This document shows positions 25,329 through 34,554 of a stretch of 64,000 nt of DNA, in pieces (position 1 is the first letter of the stretch; each line of letters opens with the position of its first letter). A program made the position numbers and the translations under genes. Origin of the DNA: Bacteroidia bacterium (GTDB lineage: Bacteria > Bacteroidota > Bacteroidia > Bacteroidales > Paludibacteraceae); contig SAAO01000014.1 of the NCBI GenBank assembly GCA_009929375.1, forward strand, positions 1 through 64,000, written 5' to 3'. Below the pieces are notes generated by a model. It made no database searches, was not told the origin of the DNA, and saw nothing but the letters and a program-made list of their open reading frames with translations.

Positions 25329-26528
25329 TTATTCTTCCACCAACCCTTCAATTTCTACCAGCTCATTCACTTCTGCGTGATAGTCCACATTTTTGAATCC
25401 GAAACCAAAGAGTTTTTTAAATTCTTTGCTGTAGGTTTTCAGGTCGGCAGTTTTGCTGATATTTTCAGTAGTTACATTTTCCCAAAGTTCACTCACTTCC
25501 TGTTGCACATCGGGACGCATTTCCCAATCGTCTATGCGGATTCGTCCGGCTTCGTCGAGTGGAACAATGTGTTGTGAGTTATAAAGTTTTTCAGCAAAAA
25601 GTCGCTGCATCTGTTCAATGCAACCTTCGTGCAATCCTTTTTCTTTCATTACCTTGAACAGGATGGAAATGTACAGCGGAATAACCGGAATGGCTGCACT
25701 AGCCTGTGTTACCAACGCTTTGTTGACTGAGACGTAAGCTTTTCCGCCCTTCGAAGCAAGTTTTTCAGTGATTTTGTACGCTGTTTCTTCCAAATGATCT
25801 TTGGCGCGACCAATGGTACCTTTGCGGTAAATTGGTTCGGTAATCGTTGGTCCGGTGTAGGAATATGCCAGTGTCAACAGATTATCGGCCAGTACACCTG
25901 CTTCGTTCAGCGCATCGATCCACATTTCCCAGTCTTCGCCACCCATTACGGCTATTGTGTTGGAAATATCCTCGTCGCTGGCAGCTTCAATGCTTACTTC
26001 GCTTACCTTGCCCGAGTGGAAATCCACTGTTTTGTTGCTGAAATTATTACCGATAGGTTTCAGCGTGGAGCGGTGCAAAACTCCTGTGACAGGATGCATA
26101 CGTACAGGCGAGGCCAGACTATATACAATCATATCCACCTGACCTAAATCAGCTTTGATAAGTGCTATGGTTTTTTGCTTTATTTCGTCCGAAAACGCGT
26201 CGCCATTTATGTTTTTAGCGTAAAGTCCATCGTTTTTGGCGGCTTGACTGAATGCAGCACTGTTGTACCAGCCAGCCGAAGCTGTTTTTCCGGATTGTGG
26301 TTCTTTTTCGAAAAATACTCCAATGGTGGCTGCGTCCGAAGCATATGCGGCCGTAATGCGTGAGGCCAATCCAAAACCTGTGGATGCGCCAATCACCAGT
26401 ACTTTTTTCGGACCATTCACTTTGGCCTTCGATTTCACGTATTCAATCTGATTCAGTACATTCTGCTCGCAGCCCGTTGGATGCGCGGTAAGGCTCAGAA
26501 AGCCTCTCATAGTTTGTTTTACAATCAT
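25329..26528 (-). CDS. fabV: enoyl-ACP/trans-2-enoyl-CoA reductase FabV
   Basis: 399 residues from the ATG at 26528, the family length. FabV proteins begin MIVK...RGF, as here (MIVKQTMRGFLSLTAHPTGC), so the in-frame ATG at 26576 is rejected. Visible parts are the NAD(H)-binding loop VLVIGASTGFGLASRI and the active-site segment AYSYTGPTITEPIYRKGTIG, with its Tyr-x8-Lys arrangement. It reduces the enoyl double bond in the last step of fatty acid elongation and is a known triclosan-insensitive alternative to FabI. The leader holds a perfect 8+8 palindrome (26556-26580). Confidence 0.94.
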   Translation of the reverse strand: MIVKQTMRGFLSLTAHPTGCEQNVLNQIEYVKSKAKVNGPKKVLVIGASTGFGLASRITAAYASDAATIGVFFEKEPQSGKTASAGWYNSAAFSQAAKNDGLYAKNINGDAFSDEIKQKTIALIKADLGQVDMIVYSLASPVRMHPVTGVLHRSTLKPIGNNFSNKTVDFHSGKVSEVSIEAASDEDISNTIAVMGGEDWEMWIDALNEAGVLADNLLTLAYSYTGPTITEPIYRKGTIGRAKDHLEETAYKITEKLASKGGKAYVSVNKALVTQASAAIPVIPLYISILFKVMKEKGLHEGCIEQMQRLFAEKLYNSQHIVPLDEAGRIRIDDWEMRPDVQQEVSELWENVTTENISKTADLKTYSKEFKKLFGFGFKNVDYHAEVNELVEIEGLVEE

Positions 26529-26555
26529 TCCTAAAATCTTTTTTACCTTATAATG

Positions 26556-26580
26556 TAGTGTGCTCAATATTTGCACACTA
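26556..26580. promoter_or_regulatory. perfect palindrome in the fabV leader, candidate operator or RNA hairpin
   Basis: TAGTGTGC (26556-26563) and GCACACTA (26573-26580) pair exactly around nine bases. It lies between the predicted transcription start (about 26588) and the fabV ATG (26528), in the 5' leader. No T-run follows on the minus strand, so it is not a classical terminator. A fatty-acid-responsive repressor site or an mRNA stem-loop are both possible. Confidence 0.45.
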
Positions 26581-26594
26581 TTCTAATTTTTGTG

Positions 26595-26602
26595 CAAATT
26601 TA
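26595..26602 (-). promoter_or_regulatory. -7 box for fabV
   Basis: Minus-strand TAAATTTG followed by CAC matches TAnnTTTG and lies 67 bases upstream of the fabV start. Confidence 0.55.
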
Positions 26603-26703
26603 CAATCATTTCAAATAAATGCCAAATAAATCCGGCAATATTTGCATTGGTATCATTAAGAGTGCTTCTTCGTATCATATTCGTTACATATTATATGTTT
26701 TCC

Positions 26704-26783
26704 CATATATGTTTCATATATGTCTCATATTTATTCTAAGGATATTTCATAGATATCTCATATTAATAATGATATGAGATATC
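26704..26783. repeat. AT-rich tandem repeat and perfect 12-base-pair hairpin
   Basis: CATATATGTTT and CATATATGTCT are 11-base tandem units (26704-26725), followed by further CATAT words. They run into a hairpin with arms GATATCTCATAT (26752-26763) and ATATGAGATATC (26772-26783). The block sits in the divergent gap between fabV and the DUF2264 gene. No gene is visible in 26603-27027. Confidence 0.6.
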
Positions 26784-27027
26784 CTTATTATATGATTATG
26801 ATTAAATAATTAAATGCTTAACTTATCAGTCAATATGTGCCCTTTGTGCTCTGGATAAGCTACGAAGAAATATATGATAGAGTAAATGTATGCTGGCAGT
26901 TTGTTTTTTTTTGAAATAACATGAATTGTTGATTCTGTATAACCTGAAAAGTGATTTAGCAAAATTTCAATGGCTGATATTCTACCAAATTGACATGTTT
27001 TTTGTATTCGGGAAATTTTGAATGTAG

Positions 27028-27035
27028 TATCTTTG
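27028..27035 (+). promoter_or_regulatory. -7 box for the DUF2264 gene
   Basis: TATCTTTG matches TAnnTTTG. A TTTG lies about 23 bases upstream (27001-27004), and the ATG is 37 bases downstream. Confidence 0.6.
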
Positions 27036-27071
27036 TTTGGTTAATTGTTCGTCTTTTAAAATGATATATCA

Positions 27072-29123
27072 ATGAGGATTAAGAAAGAATTTATTGTCAG
27101 CATTTTGTTGTGCTGTGGGTTAAGCTTTTCAGGAATTGTTTGTTTGAAAGCCGCACCGGTTGAAAAGTCAGTCTTTAAACTACAGAATCCGGATTTTAAA
27201 ACCAGTCCGTACACCGGAATGACCCGTACTCACTGGAAAGATGCAGCCACTTATATGCTCGAAGGTGCTTTTGGTTATATCCATTCGCTCGATGATGCTA
27301 TGAAATTTCCCAAACAGCACGAAATTACTTATCCGCGAAATGCAGGACAGGTGCCTACCGAAAAACTCGAAGGTCTGAGCCGTACGCTTTTTGTGGCTGC
27401 ACCACTTTTGAAGGAAAATCCTGATTTAGTGCTTAATAATATTAAGGTAGCCGATTATTATCGTCATCAGATTTGTAATTTGTTTCGCCCCGAAAGCGAA
27501 TCGTATATAAACCATCGTGCACGCAATGGTGGCCCGAGTCAGAATCTGGTGGAATTTGGTGCGCTGGCTATTTCCATGTCGGCTGCGCCCGATGTGCTTT
27601 GGGAGCCACTCACAAAGGCACAAAAGGATTCGCTGGCTGCACTGATGATTAGTTATGGCGATGGTCCCACGGTGGATTCGAACTGGAAGTTTTTCAATAT
27701 TTTCGTGCTTAGTTTTTTTAAAAAGCAGAGTTATGAGGTAAATGATAAACTTCTGCAGGAGTATCTCGATAAATCGCTGACGCATTATCGGGGTTATGGC
27801 TGGTACAACGACAGTCCTGCCTATGATTATTACAGCATGTGGGCTTTTCAGATGTATGGCATTTTGTGGGCTGAATATTATGGTGACTTTTTTCCTGCAC
27901 AGGCAGCAAAATTCCGTGAATATTTTGCCGATCTCGAAGCAAATTATCCTTACATGTTTGCCCTCGATGGTAAAATGAACATGTGGGGACGAAGTATTTC
28001 GTACCGTTATGCCGCTGCAACTGTGTTCCCGCTTATGGCTTTCGAAAAAGATCAGAATACGAACTGGGGTTGGATGAGGCGTATTGCGTCTTCCACTATT
28101 CTGCAATTCTTTACACACCCCGATTTTATGCAGGATGGTGTGCCAACGCTCGGATTTTATGGCCCTTTCGAACCGGCAACACAAATGTACAGTTGTCGTG
28201 GTAGCGTATATTGGGGTGGTAAAATTTTCCTCGGTTTGCTGGTTCCCGAAAATCATCCGTTCTGGAACGAAAAGGAGAACGAAGGAGCGTGGGAAAAGGA
28301 ATTGCAGAAAGGAAAGGTGTATAATAAATTTCAGCCGGGTTCCGATTTGCTGACTACGAATTATCCGAATATCGGGGCCTCAGAAGTGCGCTCGTGGTGT
28401 CATGAAACCGTGGCCGGCGACTGGCAAAAATTCCGCAGTACCGAGAACTACAATCGTTTGGCATACAACACAGCTTTCCCGTGGCAGGCCGATGGCAAAA
28501 AGGGAGAAGTAGCCATGAATTATGTGGTCAAAAACAAAAAGGGAGATTGGGAAGCCCTGCGACTTTATACTTTCCGCAGATTTGAGGACGGCGTTTTTTA
28601 TCGCGATGCCGAACTGGAAACAGACAGGAATCTGAAATTTAAACTGGCTGATATCACTTTACCCGATGGTATTCTGCGTGTAGATAAAATTTATTACGAT
28701 AATAACGGTGCTGATAACAGGAAGTTTGAGGTTCGTTTGGGCCATTATGCGCTTCCTCAGTTTGCGAAACCGATAAAAGATCTTAGCTGGGATAAGGGGC
28801 CTCAACGTGTGAAAATCATCGATAACGGACAGTATCAACTCGCCATGATTCCCTGGAAGCAGTGGGGCAAAATGCAGTTTGTACATTCCACAGGTCTGCA
28901 TCCCGAAAGCAATGCAAGCGCGGTAATAAATGCTTATGATAGCTTCGAACCAGGAGAGAAAAACTGGAAAATTTATGTGACGCTGCAGCTCTGGAAAAAA
29001 TCGGGCGAAAAGTGGAAAACAAAATCATTACTTCCGGTGAAAAATGTAAATGTGTCTGACGATGGAAGTAGTGTGGAGATCATTTTTCGGGATAAAACGA
29101 AAAAAGTTGTTATGCTGAAATAG
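27072..29123 (+). CDS. secreted DUF2264 family protein, putative glycoside-active enzyme
   Basis: 683 residues with an N-terminal signal sequence (MRIKKEFIVSILLCCGLSFS, cleavage likely near KAAP). The catalytic-looking N-terminal 400 residues match the DUF2264 pattern: GMTRTHWKDAATYMLEGAFG, LEGLSRTLFVAAPLL, RNGGPSQNLVEFGALAISM and KFFNIFVLSF, consistent with an alpha/alpha-barrel. The last 250 residues are beta-rich. Members are common in Bacteroidota polysaccharide-utilisation regions; I believe some have been placed in a glycoside hydrolase family, but cannot confirm this. It is monocistronic, with its own promoter and a strong terminator, and no SusC/SusD genes adjoin it. Confidence 0.85.
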   Translation: MRIKKEFIVSILLCCGLSFSGIVCLKAAPVEKSVFKLQNPDFKTSPYTGMTRTHWKDAATYMLEGAFGYIHSLDDAMKFPKQHEITYPRNAGQVPTEKLEGLSRTLFVAAPLLKENPDLVLNNIKVADYYRHQICNLFRPESESYINHRARNGGPSQNLVEFGALAISMSAAPDVLWEPLTKAQKDSLAALMISYGDGPTVDSNWKFFNIFVLSFFKKQSYEVNDKLLQEYLDKSLTHYRGYGWYNDSPAYDYYSMWAFQMYGILWAEYYGDFFPAQAAKFREYFADLEANYPYMFALDGKMNMWGRSISYRYAAATVFPLMAFEKDQNTNWGWMRRIASSTILQFFTHPDFMQDGVPTLGFYGPFEPATQMYSCRGSVYWGGKIFLGLLVPENHPFWNEKENEGAWEKELQKGKVYNKFQPGSDLLTTNYPNIGASEVRSWCHETVAGDWQKFRSTENYNRLAYNTAFPWQADGKKGEVAMNYVVKNKKGDWEALRLYTFRRFEDGVFYRDAELETDRNLKFKLADITLPDGILRVDKIYYDNNGADNRKFEVRLGHYALPQFAKPIKDLSWDKGPQRVKIIDNGQYQLAMIPWKQWGKMQFVHSTGLHPESNASAVINAYDSFEPGEKNWKIYVTLQLWKKSGEKWKTKSLLPVKNVNVSDDGSSVEIIFRDKTKKVVMLK

Positions 29124-29159
29124 ATCTTTTTGAAATGAATATAGTTGATACTAACCAAG

Positions 29160-29193
29160 AATCCCCACAGGTGTATGCCTGTGGGGATTTTTG
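29160..29193 (+). terminator. terminator of the DUF2264 gene
   Basis: AATCCCCACAGG (29160-29171) pairs perfectly with CCTGTGGGGATT (29178-29189) and is followed by TTT. Confidence 0.85.
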
Positions 29194-29312
29194 GTTGTAT
29201 GTGTACATTTTTCCGTTAGATATATTCAATTATGCATTTTTAAAAATTGATCCTTTGAGTATTGCTCCACTTATTTGACCTTTTTTTCTACATTGACCAT
29301 TTTTATTCCCTA

Positions 29313-29320
29313 TATATTTG
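29313..29320 (+). promoter_or_regulatory. -7 box for the T9SS cargo gene
   Basis: TATATTTG followed by TG matches TAnnTTTG, with ATTGACC about 19 bases upstream. It lies downstream of one possible start (29275) and upstream of the ATG at 29368, which supports the latter. Confidence 0.55.
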
Positions 29321-29367
29321 TGTTCGTAATACACTTAATAATTACTTATCAATTAAATTTAATTATC

Positions 29368-31776
29368 ATGAAAAAAACTTACTTATTTATGATCGCAATC
29401 TTTATATTTGCGATTACTTCTGTAGGAAATGCAGCCGTTATTCCCTACTTACCTCCGTTGCAAAATTTTGGAGGAACTTCAGTTGATTTAGCAACTTTCT
29501 TCCCAACAACTTCAGATTATACATTAGAAGTTCAGGCCACAGCCGGAACTCAGATTTCGGTGGCTGATGGAGTTTATACCTATACTCCTGAAGCAACAGG
29601 TGTGGTGAGATTCTCGCAAAAAGCTGGTAAAGTATATGTTTATGAAGGAAATGTATATAAAACAATGCTTACTCCAGTGTCAAACACTCAGTTTCCTGTT
29701 ATAGCTGATCTTACAGCGCATAGTGACGTGAATAATCTTCTTGTAAATTCTAGTTTTGAAACAGTGGGTGCTTCTGTAGCCACAAACAAATATAAATTTG
29801 GTTCTCCATGGACTTCTAACGTAACAGAAGCAGAGTTTGGTATTCGTATTGGGACATCTGCGAATGTGGTTAATGGAACAAAAGTTTGTGTGTGGCGTGG
29901 TAGTGGCAATACTAACTATTTCTCTCAGCCGTTGACTGCAGCTGTAAAATCTAATAAGAAATATAAAGTGATTGTTCGTCAGGTTGATGGAGGTAATGCA
30001 ACTGCTAATTTTATTCTTGGTATTGGATCGACGGTGAATGGAGTTGAGTATGGATCAACAACTCTTTTGCTTGGTAACGGAAAGAACGGAACATGGTCTG
30101 GCGAATTTACAACACCATTAAGTGTTACAGGCCAATCTTATTTTACGTTTAAAAATACTCCAAGCAATACTGCCAGCTCTGGGTCTGATCCTGTTGTTCA
30201 AATGGATTATATTGCCTTGCTTGAAGGCAATGATGTTCCGGGTATTGTTGGTGTCGGATCTGCAACTTTTTTTGCCGGTTCTGCATATGCTCCCGAGAAT
30301 GTAACAGTTGACTTTGAAGCTGGTGATTATTATGATATGACTCCTTATGTTGTAAATCCGAGCTTTGAGGCTGTACAGGCTGACAAACAGCAAACGATAC
30401 CCGGCTGGACAAAAACCGGAGCGGCAAATAGTGAGTATTGTACCCGTAACGATGCCGGACCTGCGTCATTTAAAACCGGGAATGTGTATTTTCAGTATTG
30501 GAGCAGTTCTAAGCCTGATTTCTCAATTTCTCAGGTTGTTACAGGCTTGCCAAATGGTAAATATCGTTTGACTGCGGGTGCGGGTGGTGATGCCGGAACA
30601 ACAGGTACATATATATATGCAGGCGACAACCAGACGCATGTTACAGCTACAGGCGATCATTCAGTAGATGCGGTTGTTGTAGATGGCACTTTGACCATTG
30701 GTTTTAAATCGGTAAGTCGTACTGTAAACTGGGCTTTTGCCGATAACTTCCGCCTTTATTATTTGGGAGAAGTGCTCGAACCTGTGATTAGTCTGTCGGC
30801 TACAAGTTTCTTTTTCGATTCTGATAATCTCGAAAAAACATTTACTGTCAGTGGAGCAAATCTCACATCTAATGCAATTCTTACAGCTCCAACCGGAATT
30901 ACGCTCGATAAAAGCTCTCTTACTCCTGCAGAAGTGTCAGCCGCGGTAACTGTTACAGCTACTTTCGATAACAGTGCAACAATATTGAATCAAAAGATAA
31001 CAGTAACAAGTGGTACTTTAAGTAAGGAAATCGATGTGACAGGCTCAGCAGATGCTGTTTGTTTCGTTCCTATGGGAACTCCTAATTTAATTCCTAATCC
31101 ATATTTGAATACTCTTTCTCCGTATGCAGGTTGGGGACATAAATCGATCGTATATGGTGCTGAAGCTTATTGTGGTGCTGCTGCTGTAAAATTCGAAGCA
31201 ACTACAAATACATGGCCTGATGGTGCAGCTTTGGATGTGAACAGTATCGCATGGGAAGCAAATTCAACATACCGTGTTCGTGCAATGGTGAAATCGGTGG
31301 ATGGTACATTTGCATTTTTTGCAAAAGGAACAAATCCGGATGTGACTATCAGTATCCCTCAATCGAACAACGAATGGGTGTTGATTGATCAAACATTTAC
31401 AACCGGTGCTGCTCCTGCAACCAATTTCTTCTCGTTTAATAATGTGGATGGTGCTTCAACAGGTAAGACTGCTTATATCGACAACTGGGAACTTTTCAAA
31501 GTTTCTCCATCGACTTCAGTTTCTACGCTGAAAAGTGATTCAAAATTAAATGCATTTGTTCAGAACGGACGTGTGGTAGCTAATTTCGAAGCAAATGCTG
31601 ATGGCGTGGCAGAGTTGGTTCTTTATAACATTCAGGGTGTTCAGTTGACCAAAGTAAATGCAAGCATTGTGAAAGGACAGAATCAATATACCTTTAATGC
31701 TGAACTGCCTTCAGGTGTTTATGTGATTAAAATGTCGGAAAATAATAACACAACTGCAGTAAAAGTTGTAAAGTAA
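29368..31776 (+). CDS. T9SS-secreted multidomain protein with carbohydrate-binding-like modules
   Basis: 802 residues from the ATG at 29368, where the signal peptide starts (MKKTYLFMIAIFIFAITSVG). Three modules begin with related words: NLLVNSSFETVG (about residue 120), YVVNPSFEAVQ (about 326) and NLIPNPYLNTL (about 572). They resemble CBM4/9-like jelly rolls. A BACON-like beta domain lies at about 473-565 (ISLSATSFFFDSDNLEKTFT). The last 85 residues (from about 718) are a type A T9SS sorting domain with LVLYNIQGVQLTK and LPSGVYVIKM. No catalytic domain is recognised, so it may be an adhesin or glycan-binding surface protein. It should be a substrate of the SprA/GldK-N system in this window. 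Confidence 0.85.
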   Translation: MKKTYLFMIAIFIFAITSVGNAAVIPYLPPLQNFGGTSVDLATFFPTTSDYTLEVQATAGTQISVADGVYTYTPEATGVVRFSQKAGKVYVYEGNVYKTMLTPVSNTQFPVIADLTAHSDVNNLLVNSSFETVGASVATNKYKFGSPWTSNVTEAEFGIRIGTSANVVNGTKVCVWRGSGNTNYFSQPLTAAVKSNKKYKVIVRQVDGGNATANFILGIGSTVNGVEYGSTTLLLGNGKNGTWSGEFTTPLSVTGQSYFTFKNTPSNTASSGSDPVVQMDYIALLEGNDVPGIVGVGSATFFAGSAYAPENVTVDFEAGDYYDMTPYVVNPSFEAVQADKQQTIPGWTKTGAANSEYCTRNDAGPASFKTGNVYFQYWSSSKPDFSISQVVTGLPNGKYRLTAGAGGDAGTTGTYIYAGDNQTHVTATGDHSVDAVVVDGTLTIGFKSVSRTVNWAFADNFRLYYLGEVLEPVISLSATSFFFDSDNLEKTFTVSGANLTSNAILTAPTGITLDKSSLTPAEVSAAVTVTATFDNSATILNQKITVTSGTLSKEIDVTGSADAVCFVPMGTPNLIPNPYLNTLSPYAGWGHKSIVYGAEAYCGAAAVKFEATTNTWPDGAALDVNSIAWEANSTYRVRAMVKSVDGTFAFFAKGTNPDVTISIPQSNNEWVLIDQTFTTGAAPATNFFSFNNVDGASTGKTAYIDNWELFKVSPSTSVSTLKSDSKLNAFVQNGRVVANFEANADGVAELVLYNIQGVQLTKVNASIVKGQNQYTFNAELPSGVYVIKMSENNNTTAVKVVK

Positions 31777-31801
31777 TGTTCTTTTTGTGATTTTTTATTC
31801 G

Positions 31802-31834
31802 CTGCAGCTCCTTCATAGGAGCTGCAGTTTTTTT
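31802..31834 (+). terminator. terminator of the T9SS cargo gene
   Basis: CTGCAGCTCCT (31802-31812) and AGGAGCTGCAG (31817-31827) form a perfect 11-pair stem with a four-base loop, followed by seven T. Confidence 0.9.
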
Positions 31835-31909
31835 ATAGTATCATACTACACATTGTAAACTTATCAATGTCGATTCGTATTTTTTGTCAGAAATACAAAT
31901 CATTTTAAT

Positions 31910-31917
31910 TACTTTTG
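31910..31917 (+). promoter_or_regulatory. upstream candidate -7 box for glnN
   Basis: TACTTTTG matches TAnnTTTG. It would give glnN a leader of about 280 bases. The gap 31835-32202 holds no gene. Confidence 0.35.
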
Positions 31918-32114
31918 TAATCATTTTTGTGTTACAACAGTTTATGATGTATTTTTTCAATGTCTATTCTGCTGTTGAATGTTGAAATGAAAGTAAAAAG
32001 ATTGTTTTACTTATAAATTAAATATAATTTGAATGATTTTGTGTTATTGTGCAATTGTCGGTTTGTTTTTATAAAAAACGAATTGTTCGGTAACCTGAAT
32101 AATGACATTTTATT

Positions 32115-32122
32115 TAATTTTG
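32115..32122 (+). promoter_or_regulatory. proximal candidate -7 box for glnN
   Basis: TAATTTTG followed by CA matches TAnnTTTG and lies 80 bases before the glnN ATG. Together with 31910 it suggests tandem promoters. Confidence 0.45.
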
Positions 32123-32202
32123 CATTCAAAGAATATCAAAAAGTAAGAAATAGTTTTATTAAGGTAAAAATAGTAATATAAAATTCAATTAATATTAGAA
32201 TT

Positions 32203-34398
32203 ATGTCATCAGTATTAAGATTTAAAGCCGTAGAGGAAGCTTTCAAGAAAAAAGCATTGTGCGTAGAAGCACCCAAACAACGAGTTCCCGAATATTACGG
32301 GAAATATGTGTTTAACCGTAAGGCAATGGCCAAATACCTGTCGAAAGACACTATGAAGGCTATCCAAAATGCTGTTGACAATGGACAAACTCTCGAGCGC
32401 GGTATTGCCGACCATGTGGCTGCCGGTATGCGTCGTTGGGCTATGGAGCTTGGTGCCACACACTATACGCACTGGTTTCAGCCGCTAACTGATGGAACTG
32501 CCGAAAAACACGACTCGTTTATTGATTACGATGGCGGTCCCGGCGAGAATGTAATTGAAGATTTTTCGGGTAAATTACTCGCTCAGGCTGAACCAGATGC
32601 TTCATCATTTCCTAATGGTGGTATCCGCAGTACTTTCGAAGCCCGTGGTTATACAGCCTGGGATCCTTCGTCGCCTGCTTTTGTGATTGAAGATACACTA
32701 TGTATCCCAACAATTTTTATTTCGTATACAGGTGAGTTGCTCGACCTGAAGGCGCCCTTGCTGAAAGCACTCAACTCGGTTGATAAAGCTGCTACTGCTG
32801 TATGTCAGTATTTCGATCCTAATGTAAAGAAAGTGTATTCGTATCTTGGTTGGGAGCAGGAGTATTTCCTTATCGACGAAGGTTTGTATGCCACACGTCC
32901 CGACTTGTTATTAACCGGACGCACTTTGCTTGGACATGAGTCTGCAAAAAATCAGCAGCTCGAAGATCATTATTTTGGTGCAGTACCCTCACGTGTGGCT
33001 GCTTTTATGAAAGATCTTGAATTCGAGGCTTACAAATATGGTATTCCATTGAAAACCCGTCACAACGAGGTTGCACCAAATCAGTTTGAACTTGCGCCTA
33101 TTTTTGGTGAAACTAACCTGGCAGTGGACGAAAACCTGCTGATTATGTCGCTTATGCGCAAAGTAGCCCGTCGTCATAGTTTCCGCGTGCTGATGCACGA
33201 AAAACCATTTGCAGGCGTAAATGGTTCGGGAAAACATAACAACTGGTCGCTTGGTACAAACACAGGTGTGGGCTTGTTTACTCCCGGGAAAACACCACAG
33301 GAAAATCTCCAGTTTATCACTTTTGTGGTAAACTCGCTGATGGCTGTATATAAAAACAATGCTTTGCTGAAAGCTTCGATTATGACTGCTCAGAATGCAC
33401 ACCGTCTCGGAGCCAACGAAGCACCTCCTGCCATTGTATCGGCTTTCCTTGGAACTCAGATTTCGGCAGTGCTCGACAAACTCGAAAACAGTACCAGCGA
33501 CGAAGCCATTGTGATGGACGATAAAAAACGTCTGAGTCTTGGTATTGCTCATATACCTGAAGTGTTGCTCGACAACACCGACCGTAACCGTACTTCGCCT
33601 TTTGCGTTTACCGGAAACCGTTTCGAATTCCGCGCTGTAGGTTCGTCGGCCAACTGCTCGTCGGCTATGATTGCCCTGAATGCTGCGATGGCTGCTCAGC
33701 TTATTGAGTTTAAAACTTCGGTGGATGCTAAAATTGCTGCCGGTGCAACCAAAGATAAAGCCATTTTTGAAGTACTGAAAGAGTATATCAAAATTTCGAA
33801 ACCTATTCGTTTCGATGGAAATGGTTACAGCGAAGAGTGGAAAATTGAAGCTCACAAACGTGGTCTCGATTGCGAAACTTCGGTACCTGAAATTTATAAA
33901 GCTTACACCAGCAAACAGAGTGTGGAGCTCTTTGCAAAAACAGGTGTACTTACCGAAAAAGAACTTCATGCCCGTAACGAGGTGAAATGGGAAACTTATA
34001 CCAAGAAAATTCAGATTGAAGCACGTGTATTAGGCGATCTTTGTTTGAATCATATTATTCCTGTAGCTACACGTTATCAGTCGCTTTTGCTGGATAATGT
34101 GTCGAAAATCAAAAAGATTTATCCTGAGAAATTTGAAACATTGGGGGGCATGAATTCGGCTCTGATCGAAGAAATTGCATTGCACCTTACTGCTATCAAA
34201 ACCAATGTGGATGCAATGGTTGAAGAACGTAAAGTGGCTAATAAAATTGATCATGAATACGAGAAAGCTGTAGCTTATCACGACAAAGTTCTCCCTTATT
34301 TTGAGGTAATCCGTTATCACGTGGATAAACTCGAACTCATTGTGGATGATGAAATGTGGACGCTGCCTAAATACAGAGAGTTGCTCTTTATACGGTAA
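32203..34398 (+). CDS. glnN: glutamine synthetase type III
   Basis: 731 residues, the size of the GSIII/GlnN class and much longer than GSI. It makes glutamine from glutamate, ammonia and ATP in the cytoplasm. Class motifs are KTRHNEVAPNQFELAPIF, KPFAGVNGSGKHNNWSLGTN (ATP/glutamate site), NRTSPFAFTGNRFEFRAVGS and the N-terminal HYTHWFQPLTDGTAEKHD. It is followed by a terminator and then gltB, gltD and asnB, an apparent nitrogen-assimilation island. Two promoter-like boxes precede it, consistent with regulated expression. Confidence 0.97.
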   Translation: MSSVLRFKAVEEAFKKKALCVEAPKQRVPEYYGKYVFNRKAMAKYLSKDTMKAIQNAVDNGQTLERGIADHVAAGMRRWAMELGATHYTHWFQPLTDGTAEKHDSFIDYDGGPGENVIEDFSGKLLAQAEPDASSFPNGGIRSTFEARGYTAWDPSSPAFVIEDTLCIPTIFISYTGELLDLKAPLLKALNSVDKAATAVCQYFDPNVKKVYSYLGWEQEYFLIDEGLYATRPDLLLTGRTLLGHESAKNQQLEDHYFGAVPSRVAAFMKDLEFEAYKYGIPLKTRHNEVAPNQFELAPIFGETNLAVDENLLIMSLMRKVARRHSFRVLMHEKPFAGVNGSGKHNNWSLGTNTGVGLFTPGKTPQENLQFITFVVNSLMAVYKNNALLKASIMTAQNAHRLGANEAPPAIVSAFLGTQISAVLDKLENSTSDEAIVMDDKKRLSLGIAHIPEVLLDNTDRNRTSPFAFTGNRFEFRAVGSSANCSSAMIALNAAMAAQLIEFKTSVDAKIAAGATKDKAIFEVLKEYIKISKPIRFDGNGYSEEWKIEAHKRGLDCETSVPEIYKAYTSKQSVELFAKTGVLTEKELHARNEVKWETYTKKIQIEARVLGDLCLNHIIPVATRYQSLLLDNVSKIKKIYPEKFETLGGMNSALIEEIALHLTAIKTNVDAMVEERKVANKIDHEYEKAVAYHDKVLPYFEVIRYHVDKLELIVDDEMWTLPKYRELLFIR

Positions 34399-34441
34399 TT
34401 TCTTAGAGGTTTTTCATTCAACCTTCTGACTATATTAAGAA

Positions 34442-34477
34442 AGTGGGAAAACCTTGATTGGATTTCCCACTATTTTT
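34442..34477 (+). terminator. terminator of glnN
   Basis: AGTGGGAAA (34442-34450) pairs with TTTCCCACT (34463-34471) and is followed by ATTTTT. It separates glnN from gltB. Confidence 0.8.
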
Positions 34478-34554
34478 GGCTCTTAACAATAAAACTAAAA
34501 TCAATATAAATATCTAAAATACAGGTATTTGTGGTATAAAAAAGAAAAAAAGGT

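Noticed and set aside
26528-26576. A longer FabV reading from the ATG at 26576
   Set aside because: The extra 16 residues cover the leader palindrome and are absent from the usual FabV start MIVK...RGF, so the start at 26528 was used.
29275-29367. An N-terminal extension of the T9SS cargo protein
   Set aside because: The 31 extra codons precede the real signal peptide and contain the -7 box at 29313-29320.
32989-33969. A 326-codon open frame on the minus strand inside glnN
   Set aside because: It lies wholly within the conserved glutamine synthetase gene, and its product has a shadow-like composition (many Phe, Ser, His) and no start context.
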